Shown: piece after piece, positions 12,675-24,097 of the stretch
How the letters are laid out: each line of letters starts with the position of its first letter
Numbering within the stretch: position 1 is the first letter of the stretch
Origin: Rotaria socialis
Lineage: Eukaryota > Rotifera > Eurotatoria > Philodinida > Philodinidae
Length of the DNA stretch: 64,000 bases
Assembly: GCA_905331475.1 (NCBI GenBank)
Contig: CAJNYU010000011.1
Span: 357,924 to 421,923 of the forward strand
Reading direction: 5' to 3'
Notes under the pieces: model-generated
Told to the model about the DNA's origin: nothing
What the model saw: the letters and a program-made list of their open reading frames with translations, nothing else
The model's database searches: none
Program-made: the position numbers and the translations under genes

Positions 12675-13183
12675 CACAAAAGAAAATTAAAGTATTTTCG
12701 GAAATTGAACGTGTTTTGCAACTTAGATGTATTCTAGTAGACAGAGATGGTTATACATAAATATAAAATTTTTTTTTGTTCTATAGTTTTTCGAGGGTTA
12801 TGATGTGAGCATGGATATATTTGTTTTTAAATGTTACACGGCCATAACTCTGTAAAGTATCATAAGAGCATTAGCTGAACTTGGGGTTTAGGTCAGTTGC
12901 TCGTAGGACACTTACTCGCTATGACCAACAGCGCGAGCAAGTGACCGTCTCCCTATTATCTTACTTGATCCGAGTAAAAAAATCAGCAGCAAGCAAGATA
13001 CAAGGCAGGAAAAAAAAACTATTTGGTATAACGATCTGCATGGATTGTGACATTAAGATTAACAGCAAGTGTTGATTTACCCCACGTGAAGAAGGTTTCT
13101 TTTATGTGTATTGATATTCCTTTCAGATAGATTCATAGATCTTTTTTGCTTCACATCCAAGTGAATAATCGAAAGCAAAAACA
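12675..13183. other. Intergenic; upstream region of SLC17 copy D
   Basis: No gene seen. The last 160 bp resemble the region before copy C, including ATGGATTGTGACATT and TTTCAG ending at 13126. Confidence 0.45.
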
Positions 13184-15023
13184 ATGAGTCTATTGACTAT
13201 TTATCATCAAATTCCAAAACGTTATATACTTAGTATATTAGGATTTTTCGGGATGTTAACGGCTTCCATTTTACGCTCGAATCTATCGATTGCAATCGTT
13301 GCAATGACTACTCCTACACTTGAAAAATCATCAATTAATACAACTACAATACTAGCAGTAAATTGACAAGATATTTTAGTTTAGTTTCAATTTATTCTCT
13401 TAAAAATCTTTAGGCTGATTATAATTGGAGTTCTACAACGCAAGGCTATATTCTTTCGTCATTCTTTTATAGTTATTGTGCTTTTCAAATACCAGCTGGA
13501 TTTTTAGCGACAATATTCGGTGGAAGAATATTATTTGGCGGCAGTATTGGTTTGTGTGCCCTCTTAACTTTACTTACACCAGTATGTGCTCGCAGTGGAC
13601 CAGGAACATTAATATATCTACGAATTCTTGAAGGCCTTTGTTCAGTAAGCTCTTTACACAAAGACACACTTGGAAAAAAAACGATTCTGCCTTTTTAATC
13701 GTAAGAGTTGTGTATATCCATCGTTATATGCTGTATGGTCGAAATGGGCACCGAAAAACAACAAATCCGCGTTGGTAACTGTTTCTTTTTCGGGTATGTG
13801 CAAATGTGAATCAATCATTTTCTTGAAATATATTTTTTTTAGGGGCTTATTTTGGTACTTTCATAATAATGCTTCTCGGAGGTGTTATTGCTGCTGATTG
13901 GTCATGGGAATGGATATTTTATCTATCGGGTACATTCTTATAGTAGAGAAAATATAAATTTGATTAATTTCATTTAGGAATATCGGCTCTTGTATGGGCA
14001 GTAGTTTGGTTTCCTGCGACGATTGAATCACCAGCAACTCGTCAGAATATATTAGTTGAAGAAGTATTATATATTGAAGAGGGCATGGGTAAAACTATAT
14101 CACAAGTAAAACCATTATGCCTAAGAGAAAAATCCATTATCTAGTTTTCCTATTTAGAAAGATGCCGTTCCTTGGAAAGATATATTGACATCATTACCAG
14201 TATGGTCTATTACTGCAGCACAATTCGGAACAAATTGGGCTATTTATGCAATATTTAGTGAGCTGCCAACTTTTCTTGTCGAATCACTTGATTTTCCTGT
14301 TGATACGGTTTGTCTAACGATAGTTAATTTCATTGTGCATTGTTTTTTTCTCATAGGCAGGTTTATTAGCAGCTCTGCCATGGTTGCTATTAGCCATATC
14401 AGTGTATCTAACAGGAATTATTTCGGATAAACTAGTAGAAAAATATCACACATTATACGTTCGAAAATTAATTATGGCAATATGTAAGAAAATGCATATC
14501 GTACAGAATCATTTCAGATTGATTTGATCATATTTTAGCTTTTACTCTAATAGCATCGAGTTTCCTTCTGATTACATTACTAGACGCCAGTAATCGTGTC
14601 TTAATTGTGATGGGTGTTATCATTGTGATGGGTGCATGTGGTCCTGCTTGGGCAAGCTCCGGTGTGAATCAGCTTGATATTGCAGGACGTTATGTAGCTG
14701 TCCTAATGGGTATATCGAATTCTATTGGATCAACACCGGGATTTCTTGCGCCCATGATAACTGGCTACATCGTTGAAAATCCACACGTAAGATTTTCTTC
14801 CCCAGTTGTAACTGGTTTTTATTTATATAAATTTTAGTTAAAACGTGAATGGAATATAATCTTCATAATTTCAATCGTCATTTGTGTGCTAGCTCTTGGG
14901 TGTTACTTGTGTTGTGCTGCTGGTGAATTACAAGCGTGGGCATTGAATAACAATGATGAATACGAGCCTATGCTCGATTATCCCATATCATCACGAGATA
15001 TTAGTGAGAGAAGTTTTGAATGA
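13184..15023 (+). CDS. SLC17-type major facilitator (copy D of five)
   Basis: Nine exons: 13184-13357, 13414-13644, 13706-13793, 13843-13929, 13978-14105, 14158-14307, 14357-14483, 14539-14786, 14838-15023; 472 residues, intact. Lengths of exons 1-8 match the other copies exactly. It departs from them at several otherwise constant places: WASSGVNQLDIAGRYVAVLM replaces the usual FGVNHLDIGGHY, and LDFPVDT replaces LGFRVDT. It may therefore be under relaxed selection or have a changed substrate. The late part (14751-14969) is identical to copy C and the segment 14336-14446 is identical to copy E. The 3' end is followed by an N at 15071 and a repeated 222-bp block (see repeat entry). Confidence 0.91.
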
Positions 15024-15293
15024 AAATAATAATGATTATTTAACAGACGGTCTCATTGTTGAGTGACGCANATGGAATATAATCTTCATAATTTCAATCG
15101 TCATTTGTGTGCTAGCTCTTGGGTGTTACTTGTGTTGTGCTGCTGGTGAATTACAAGCGTGGGCATTGAATAACAATGATGAATACGAGCCTATGCTCGA
15201 TTATCCCATATCATCACGAGATATTAGTGAGAGAAGTTTTGAATGAAAATAATAATGATTATTTAACAGACGGTCTCATTGTTGAGTGACGCA
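14849..15293. repeat. 222-bp perfect tandem duplication joined by a single N (assembly overlap)
   Basis: Positions 14849-15070 and 15072-15293 appear identical and are separated only by one N at 15071. The block covers most of exon 9 of copy D plus 3' flank. Two contig ends that overlap by 222 bp but were scaffolded instead of merged would give exactly this. Confidence 0.9.
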
Positions 15294-16133
15294 AAATTAA
15301 ATTACTATATTAAATCTTATTAGTTTTTTTTTATTGTAAACTTATTTGATTTGTCCGTTTTCAATAAATTTTATCTGTTACAAATCTTAGTTTGATATGA
15401 CTCGGCAGGCATTGACATATATACTGTTCTTCTCATGAAGTTAATTTGATGGTTTTGTTGTGTAATCCATCAGTAATTTAACAATGGGTGAACCAACTCA
15501 TCTACATGTCTCAGACAAGTTTACCTTTTTCCGATTAGGAAAATTTATGTCAACAATCTGAGGAAAAGTTTTTGTATGGATAAAATGATATATGCCGATG
15601 GATCTGAATCGATCAAAAAAAAATAACCGCTTTTTGTATAAGAATTACCACTCAGACGATTGAAGTTGGAATTTTCGTTTATGTACTGGAAAACAAATCG
15701 ACGATCATGCAGTTATGCCTATCCATATATGTCTTCACGGATTGATTTTTCTAATATAATTAAAACGAGTCATGGTTGTCATGAGGATAGAAGTAACTTT
15801 TAAAAACGGACTTCCAGTAGTTTAGAACAATTTCAGACATTACGTTTTGCTGCGAGTATCCATTAAAAATGTTTTCAACTGTTCTAATTACACAAATGAG
15901 CTTAATTAATATCAACGAAATAATTTTTTGCGCGGTTATTATCATATAAATCATGTATTTTTTAAATATTAGTATAACAATTCAAAACGTTTTTATTTGT
16001 AATGATTAACGTACTTGAAAAATACTTGATGTATACGAGCGTAAAGTTGTAGAATAGTGATGTTACAAGTACAGAAAATTAGGATTGAAATTTGTATCAA
16101 ATTCGCATACTTCATCTGTAATGTGATCAGCAT
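15294..16133. other. Intergenic between SLC17 copies D and E
   Basis: AT-rich spacer; AATAAA near 15364 may end the copy D transcript. No other gene or repeat is recognised. Confidence 0.45.
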
Positions 16134-16523
16134 CAAGGGGGAAAAAGCGCGACTCCCGTACTCCAGCGGACTCCCTGTACTCCCAGACGATACGATAACT
16201 GTGCTTCAAAGACTTTTAGCAATTTCAAGTCTACTATCCACCTGTGTTACGGTATAATAGCGGGAGTCCAGCCAGCCCAAGCCTATCTTGCAATATAGCC
16301 AAAATACTTCATTGTATTCCAACGTTTAAAATGGATGAAATAAAACGAACTATTTTGACTTTATTGCAAAATAGATGTGAGCTGGCTGGACTCCCGCTAC
16401 TATACCGCAACACAGGTGGATAGTAGACTTAAAATTGCTAAAAGTCTTTGAAGCACAGTTATCATATCGTCTGGGAGTACAGGGAGTCCGCTGGAGTACG
16501 GGAGTCGCGCTTTTTCCCCCTTG
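16134..16523. mobile_element. Fold-back MITE, Mutator-like, 9-bp target duplication
   Basis: A 390-bp element whose two arms (about 16134-16282 and 16375-16523) are near-perfect inverted copies of about 148 bp around a loop of about 90 bp. Its ends are CAAGGGGGAAAAAGCGCG and the complement. It is flanked by the direct repeat GATCAGCAT (16125-16133 and 16524-16532). Long inverted repeats with a 9-bp duplication fit non-autonomous Mutator-like elements. No coding capacity. Confidence 0.82.
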
Positions 16524-16532
16524 GATCAGCAT

Positions 16533-16950
16533 GGTCGTAACACACACTATTTCTACGCACGACTAACTTCAATTACAGAGAATATGATTCGAGAACGAAT
16601 AGGTACGTCATATGTCAAGTTATTCTACGATATCGTTTAACGTAGATGTTGTTTGAAATCGAACCTATACGGAATAATATCTAACTGAAAAGTGTGAGGT
16701 AATGTTAAACAAAATTCAAGTTTTATTTTAAAAGATGCAATAGCTCATTGACGACTCGTTATTTGCGTATCGATTCTCATGATTTTTTCTTGTGAGCTCT
16801 ATCAAGGAGAGATGCAAAGAAAACGATTTTTCTTATTGATACATGTGCATAAAGCGAGACGAAACGACTATACGAAAATGCTGTTTTTAATTATGTCACG
16901 GTTTCTTTTTTTCTGTAGATAAGACTGAAAAATAATCAAAAACGCAACGA
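16533..16950. other. Upstream region of SLC17 copy E
   Basis: No gene. The part from about 16735 to 16918 aligns by eye with the region before copy A (4565-4825), and it ends in TTCTGTAG at 16918, an acceptor-like site 32 bp before the ATG. Confidence 0.45.
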
Positions 16951-19013
16951 ATGGCGCTATCGAATATTTATCAACAAATTCCAAAACGTTATGTGCTGAG
17001 CTTACTGAGATTCTTCGGATTATTTAATGCCTTCGTCTTACGATCGAATCTATCCATTGCAATCGTTGCAATGATTACTCCAACAATTGACAACTCATCC
17101 GATAATATGACCATAATGATACCTGTAAAATTACTCTCTTTTGCTTTCTTGTTAACATATACGTTTTTGAAATAATATATAGGCTGTCTATAATTGGAGC
17201 ACTACCACACGAGGGTATATTCTTGCATCATTCTTCTATGGTTATTGTATTGCTGTCATACTAGCTGGGTTGCTAGCAACAAGATTTGGTGGGCGAATTT
17301 TACTTGGTGGTGGTGTTGGTTTGTGTGCTTGCTTAACTTTATTTACACCATTATGTGCTCGGAATGGATCAGGAGCATTAATGTTCCTACGAGTTCTTGA
17401 AGGTATTAGTTCAGTAAGTTTTTTATCGATAAAAGAAACTTTACAGAAAACAAATTTCGTCACTTTTAATCAAAAGAGTTGTATATACCCATCATTGCAT
17501 TCTATATGGTCGAAATGGGCACCGAAACAAGATAAATCGAAATTGGCAACGTTTACATTTTCTGGTATATATTCATAAAAATGAATTTTTTTCCGCATAA
17601 ATTCATTTTTAGGGGCGTATACCGGCACATTTGTAACGATGCTTTTTGGTGGTGTTATTGCTGTTGATTGGTCATGGGAATGGGTATTTTATCTATCAGG
17701 TAAATTCATATTTATTTCGTGAAACAAGCCGAGATTGACCTTAGTTAAACTAGGAGTTCTTTTTGTAATAAACTATAACATATTATTAACTAGTATATAG
17801 ATATAAATAATTAAAGATTTTCTGCTTAGTATACTGCCATAGAACTAGATCTGTTGTAGAAATATTTATGTAAGAAAAACATTATTATTCTGTAATCTGC
17901 TGATATTTTACGTTGAATTCAGCGAATCCTAGATTGACCTACGACATGTATTATACATACTTTAGGAATATCCAGTCTTTCATGGGTACTAATTTGGTTT
18001 TATTTCACGGCTGAAACACCCTCAGCTCATACAACGATATCATATGAAGAAGCAAGATATATTGAAGACAATATAGTTGAAGTCATTTCACAAGTAAAAT
18101 AAGGTTACGAAGAGTGAAAACGTGTATTATTTAGGTTTAATATTTAGAAAGATACAATTCCATGGAAAGATATATTGACATCATTACCAGTATGGGCAAT
18201 TATTGCGGCACATTTCGGAACAAATTGGGCTATCTATACAATGTTTACTGAATTACCAACTTTTCTAGTTAGAGCACTTGGTTTTCGTGTTGATACGGTT
18301 TGTCTAACAGTAATTAACTTCATTATGCATTGTTTTTTTCTCATAGGCAGGTTTATTAGCAGCTCTGCCATGGTTGCTATTAGCCATATCAGTGTATCTA
18401 ACAGGAATTATTTCGGATAAACTAGTAGAAAAATATTCCATATTATACATTCGAAAATTCATTATGTCTATATGTAAGAAAATAAATATCATGTAGAATC
18501 ATTTGTGAGTTATTCCATTACGTCTAGCTTTTACTATAATCGCGTTGGGCTTCCTTCTAATTACTGTATTAGATAATGATGATCGTGCCTTAATTGTGAT
18601 CGGTATTACAATTGTGATTGGTGCATGTGGTCTTGCTTGGGCAAGCTTTGGTGTGAATCATCTCGATATTGGAGGACATTATGCAGCTGTTCTCATGGGT
18701 ATGTCAAATTGTATTGGATCGACGCCAGGTTTCATTGTACCAGTTATCACAGGCTACATTGTTCAAAATTCAGACGTAAGCATGTCTTGTTTTAATATGA
18801 AAGTTCTGTTTCATATTTTTATTTTAGTTGAAACGTGAATGGAATAATATATTTATAATTCCCATCTTTATCTCTGTAGCAGCTCTGATGTTTTATACAT
18901 TTTTTGGTGCTGGTGAATTGCAATTGTGGGCATCGAATAGCAGTGATGAACATCAACGTGTCATGAACAACCCTGTTGTATCTCGAGATATCAGTGAACA
19001 TACTACCAACTGA
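16951..19013 (+). CDS. SLC17-type major facilitator (copy E of five)
   Basis: Nine exons: 16951-17124, 17183-17413, 17477-17564, 17613-17699, 17966-18093, 18148-18297, 18347-18473, 18528-18775, 18828-19013; 472 residues, intact, with the shared exon lengths. Motifs are PKRYVLSLLRFFGLFNAFVLRSNLS in exon 1, NWSTTTRGYILASFFYGY, FGGRILLGGGVGLCA, FGVNHLDIGGHYAAVLMGMSN and GSTPGFIVPVITGY. The copy is a mosaic. Exon 6 (about 18187-18268) and the late part of exon 8 are almost identical to copy A, while intron 6 and exon 7 (18326-18436) are identical to copy D. Intron 4 is 266 bp against about 50 bp in the other copies and contains a segment bounded by AGATTGACCT repeats. AATAAA near 19121 may end the transcript. 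Confidence 0.92.
17732..17940. repeat. Insertion-like segment in intron 4 of copy E with 10-bp direct repeats
   Basis: AGATTGACCT occurs at 17732-17741 and again at 17931-17940, enclosing 189 bp that have no counterpart in intron 4 of the other four copies. No inverted ends are seen. It may be an old insertion with a target duplication. Confidence 0.45.
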
Positions 19014-22000
19014 AAAACAAATAGATATATTACAAATTATTAGTTATTTTGGGGTTATTAAGTATGCATTGTATTCACTATGATTAATAGACGTATTGTA
19101 TTTGAATAGTTACAATTATCAATAAATATGAAAACTATGTTGCATAGTCAATTACGTTAAAGTTATCAAAGAGACAGCTCTGATAGCATTTATTGCTTTA
19201 AAGTATTTTGAGGTTTAAAAATCTTTACAGTTATTAAAGGGTATCGTCAGCATAACTTGTGCTTTGGTACAACTGAAAAAGTGATATCTAGTAAAGAAAT
19301 ACAAGATCTTTTTCACGCTTTAAATGATCAATCAGATAACCAAAGAGTATTATTGATATAGATGATTAATTGCAGAGAAACAGTAATAATAATTAAATAT
19401 CGAAAAAATCTAGGAGTGACAATCTAAAAGTATTGTTATAATTTAACCGAAATATACACTGCGTACATATTCATATTGTGAAATAGTTGCGTCAGGTAAA
19501 GATAAACAGAATATTTTAACATTTACCAATTCAAAAGATGGCAAGTTTCAATCATTATTAGAATATATAGTTGACTTTTTAAAGAGAATATTCCATAGCG
19601 GTACAGACTTTATAAGAACTAGCTTTCATCATAGTGACAAAAATAAGTCTTAGGAACTCCAGATATAAGTGCCTTCACTGAATTCCATTTATTTTCGTAA
19701 TGCATAAGTGAAAACTAAAACATAAAGGTGTGCTGTATTTCAACATCATGAAATTCATCTTCAATAGTATTCTTCATAAGCAGTTCGTTTATATTAATTT
19801 GTTTTTCCATGGCGATTACTGGCGAATCATTAAGATCTCTTGATACTTCGTCTTCGTTTAATATGAATGCTTCTAGGAAGAATATAGCGAATATGCACGA
19901 AAATAATATATCAAAATATAGCTATTATAAGTTGTATCAGTATTTTGTTGTTCGATTAAAATATCTGGTAAATTCATATATTGACTTTTGCGATTCTTTT
20001 CAATTTTATTACAAGAAACATTGACTCATGTTTTATTTGAGATTGGTCATTCCAACTATCTTGAATGACATTTAATACTGCCTAAAACGATCAAGCAACG
20101 GCATTAACTCTATCACATACGCTTACAAATTAGAGTAGTTTCCCTTGGAATGTAAACAAAGCTTTTCAGACCATTTTCGGTGAATAATGAACCATTGCAT
20201 TTTGAGCTACGTCCTAGACGTATACTCTTCTTGTTTACAGCATTTTGTTTCTTCGCATATTATATAATTTGATTGTTTCAACTCAATTTAATACTTTCCT
20301 GTAGTCTTATTTTTTAATATTAGGAAATGTTTTGATAAGTTAATTAGACTTTATACATGTATATCAATTTTTTTTAAAGCTAGTTTAAAATCTATGCAAA
20401 GGAACAACTAAACCAACAAAGATAAAACAATTATGTGTGCTAACCGAGAAGAAGCGATGATTTCAGAACAAATAAACTTATTATTATATGGGGGAAGGAT
20501 TTCAAGAACAACTTTTTCTTAAAATATATGATTCACTATCACTATTTGCAATGTTTTGTAAGCTATAGTTTCCATAGGAGGTTGTGAATCGAGATCTGGA
20601 GTTTGAATGAATCTCTAACTGGGAATTCACTCTCAATAGGAACTGATATCATTATAAAAGGTAGTTGTGCAGTAAGATAAATGAGAGAATGCCGAAGATT
20701 CGAAAATTTATTATTCTCTATGAATTCACAATTTATAGCCAATATTGATGATCGTGTAGAACGAGAAAGAGATATGCTAATCGTTATAATTACCTCATAT
20801 TATTGAATAGATCTTGTTTCTATTGATTTGTAGAATAAATCAAAGAGGTTGATGAGACCCTCGAGTTCATAAACAAAAGAATTAAGAATAAAAACACAAT
20901 AAAATGAACCTTAATTTTCGCAATGCTATTCATAGAAGCATTCATTTGAAATTCAGTTAGTAATGCTAAATTGATTTTGTTAGGATGCAACGATTTCATT
21001 TCATTAGAAAGTAGTTGTTGATGATTTCAAGATAATCTTTGAAATGATAGAAAAACCGGGTGAGAACAATAAAGATCGGTTATCTTAATAGTAACTACCA
21101 TCTGCGATACAAAGACGAACAAAGTTGAAGATATATCTGACCACTGAATTTCATTGCTTTACGGCACACCAGAAACATCCATGGGCATAACTCCCAATAA
21201 TAATTACCAAAAACTTCTCTTATATTACTCACCATTGCTCAATATGGATAAACACGGAAAAAAAAACGTTTTTCAGTGATTCTCTCAATAAATATAAATG
21301 AAAGAATGTAAAGAACGAACTTTAAAATGAGTAGGAAGAAAGAATCAATACAGGCTGTAGACTTCTTGAAATAATATGTCATTGTCGTTGAAGAATTGGA
21401 GTTACTGGCATACTGCGTCAAAATATTGCTCGTAAAAATGATTTATTTTTCTTTCCTTCTTTCATCATTATGATTAAAACAAAGCAAACATTTTTTTTGG
21501 CTCTGTACGAAGAGAAAAAAAGTATTACTGATGCATGGACAAAATTCACCACTCAATTGTTTTGTTTTTACCTTTGCTTTTTATATTTCAATTTCTGTTT
21601 GTTGCCATCTCACTCGACGATTTGCTTTTATCTCTTGTAGAAAATAAAAGGTGTCTCTACTGCCAACAACAAATCGCTTTCATTCGTAACCTACGATGCC
21701 AACTAAAGGACGAATAATTTCAATTTTTTTACATCGTATAAATTAGCTCCAATCCATTATCAATACAGTGAGTTTCACGCTCTTTGAGTCATCATAGTAA
21801 TTCCAACATTTTTTGTGCACTGCCTCATATTGCATTTCATAAGAGAACTGAAGAAATCAAAGGTGTTTCAAGCGGATCTATCAGTAAGAATGGATGATTT
21901 ATGACTACCCGGAGAAACGCTTTTGAATAATACGGCTTCAATCGCAATTTGTTACATCCGAGTTTCAGTCAGTTTCCGAAAACAGCAAGCCAGATCTTTT

Positions 22001-22030
22001 ATTCGGTATTTTAAGTCTACTTTCAACCGG
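19014..22030. other. Gene-poor AT-rich stretch
   Basis: No gene is supported over 3 kb. A 60-codon ORF at 21535-21717 begins with a signal-peptide-like hydrophobic run and has three Cys, but nothing else supports it. Short protein-like stretches near 19250-19360 are broken by stops and could be a very old gene remnant. Confidence 0.4.
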
Positions 22031-22040
22031 AAATTTTTCT

Positions 22041-23060
22041 AGTGGCGTAACCACGAGGGGGCTGGAGGTGGCTGAGCCCCCTCCAGAACTGCTTGAGCAC
22101 CCCCTAGAAATATTTCTGTTTAGCTGTTATTTAATGTTATTCTAATTTTTCGAGCGGCTTTTGTGTTAGAGAACACAATCTAGATGTTATTCTTGATCAA
22201 CAATAGTAAAGAAGAAAGAAAAAGAACAATTCTGTTCTGTTTATGTCGTCTTTGTACAATGTGAGTAATCGATCGTCATTTATCTGTTCAACAACGAAAC
22301 TTTCGTCTTGATCAACAACAGTAAAGAGAAAAGAAAAAGAACAGTTCTGTTCTGCTGGTGTCGTCTATGTCAGAGTTGCAACCGGCAACGGTAAACGGCC
22401 GGTTCGGCCCGGTCTAGGATTCCTTACCGGCACCGCCAGATATACCGGCCGGTACAAGCGACTTTTTCAGACCGGCCCGGTCTAGATTTTTTTAAATTAT
22501 TTTCGCTTTTTTCCCTTATTTTTTGCAAAAATAGATGATAAAAGTGTTTATTTTTGCATATCAAGCTAGTTTTTATGACATTAATGACGATTTCTAAGAA
22601 AAATTATGAGATATATTGTTTATATTAAATCAGTATTTATCAAAAATATATTTCTTAGTGACGAAGGAGAAGTCTTAAATAATTGGAATAGTGATTCAGA
22701 GTAAGATATGACTGATATTAAATGAAAAAAGTCAATAGTGACTCATATACGATGAAAAAAAACAACTATGACTCATGCCGGTCCGGTCCGGTCTGATCGG
22801 CTTAGACCGGTACCGGTACCGGTCTCGAAAAAACCCTACCGGTTGCAACTCTGGTGTATATTGTTGTTTTGTGTATTGATGTAGTGTATATTGTTGTTTT
22901 TCTTTAAAATGCTACTCTTAACATGAAAAATATGTTAGTGAACATCAAGCAAGTACAACATCTCCTAAAAAAGGTGGAAGAAATTCAGTTTTTAATTAGT
23001 TCTAAAGTGTATTGGAGCCGCGCCCCCCCCCCCCTAGCTTAAAATCCTGGTTACGCCGCT
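22041..23060. mobile_element. Non-autonomous DNA transposon remnant with 10-bp direct repeats
   Basis: A segment of 1020 bp bounded by the direct repeat AAATTTTTCT (22031-22040 and 23061-23070). Its terminal inverted repeats are short: AGTGGCGTAACC at the left and its near-complement GGTTACGCCGCT at the right, followed inward by G-rich/C-rich tracts. It contains an imperfect tandem repeat (about 22190-22260 and 22312-22370, with GATCAACAAYAGTAAAGA) and a second transposon at 22371-22853. No transposase is present. A 9-10-bp duplication suggests a Mutator-like element; the superfamily is uncertain. Confidence 0.72.
22371..22853. mobile_element. hAT-type MITE nested in the preceding element
   Basis: The ends are perfect 15-bp inverted repeats, CAGAGTTGCAACCGG, which is the classical hAT end form. 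The flanks GTCTATGT and GTGTATAT agree at six of eight positions, an eroded 8-bp duplication. Subterminal regions are rich in ACCGG/CCGGT motifs in both orientations. There is no ORF. Nesting shows it inserted after the 22041-23060 element. Confidence 0.75.
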
Positions 23061-23070
23061 AAATTTTTCT

Positions 23071-24097
23071 CACCGTTGTAGGAAGTGGTTTAAAATACCG
23101 GCAACTGATCCAATTTTCATGGTCATAGAGTATCGACAAAACCTACAGTTTCTAAAAGCCGTTATTATTTTTAATTCAAACAGCTGTGAATATTATCCTT
23201 CTACTTTAATTTATAGAGAAACCCAGAGTAAATTGCGTCTTTAATTGGACCTTTTAGTGAACTTTTAGAAGCTCCATTACCACTTATTCTCTTTATAGTG
23301 TGGCAAATTGACGACGTGTGCTATTATGCAAGTTCTTCGAAATAATTGAACACGATATTTTTATCATTTTTACCCATTTTCCGTACGTCAGTGTGTGTTT
23401 TAAGAGATTCACGCATTATTTGTGCACTAACTCCAAATACCTTAATTATCAATCGACCTATCATGATCATCAGTGACAAAACCAGGGTATCAAAAACCAG
23501 TAACTTCCACTTCATGAACTAACGTAGTATTGAAAACCATCAAATGACAGTTTCTCTCAGAATGTGGTTATCAATAGACATAATATTATTTTCATATAAC
23601 GCGGTGTGTCGAATGCTGAATAAATTGTGGTGTCAAAATGATTACCACGACATGAGGCGATTTTCTTGCTTTTATTGTACGATACTCTGACGTCAACAGC
23701 TAGTTGTTATCAAATATTCTGTAAAGAAAGTGATTTACTATTCGAGAAACAAAATTCACCTAGTGATATGTTATAATGCAAAAGCTATTACCTTACTAGC
23801 AAATAAGCAATCTGAACTGTTTATGAACTTTTCACTATAAATTTTGACTGAAAAGAGGTTTTAATGAAACTGAGAAAATCCCATAATTATTCCCTCATAT
23901 GATTCTTTCATCCCAAGATATGATCGAATATGCACCAACATCGCATATGTGTACATAGTTTTCTCCATCTCGTATAACTCCACCCCTGCCAAAAAGATGA
24001 GGCTGAAATATTTTTCAATATTTATGACAGTTACCTCTTAAGTCGAATCTGAAGTAAAAGCTTCTTATTTTCTCTAGATTAATTGTATACTTTTATC
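23071..24097. other. Intergenic; upstream of ART gene
   Basis: No gene is supported. T-rich tract and TCTCTAG at 24072-24077 look like a splice acceptor about 20 bp before the ART start codon, in line with the SLC17 genes. Confidence 0.4.

Noticed and set aside
16057-16547. Two opposite ORFs of 65 codons with similar peptides
   Set aside because: They are mirror readings of the two arms of the fold-back element.
21535-21717. Short secreted peptide with three Cys
   Set aside because: A hydrophobic start alone is common in AT-rich DNA; no splice, homology or repeated motif supports a gene.
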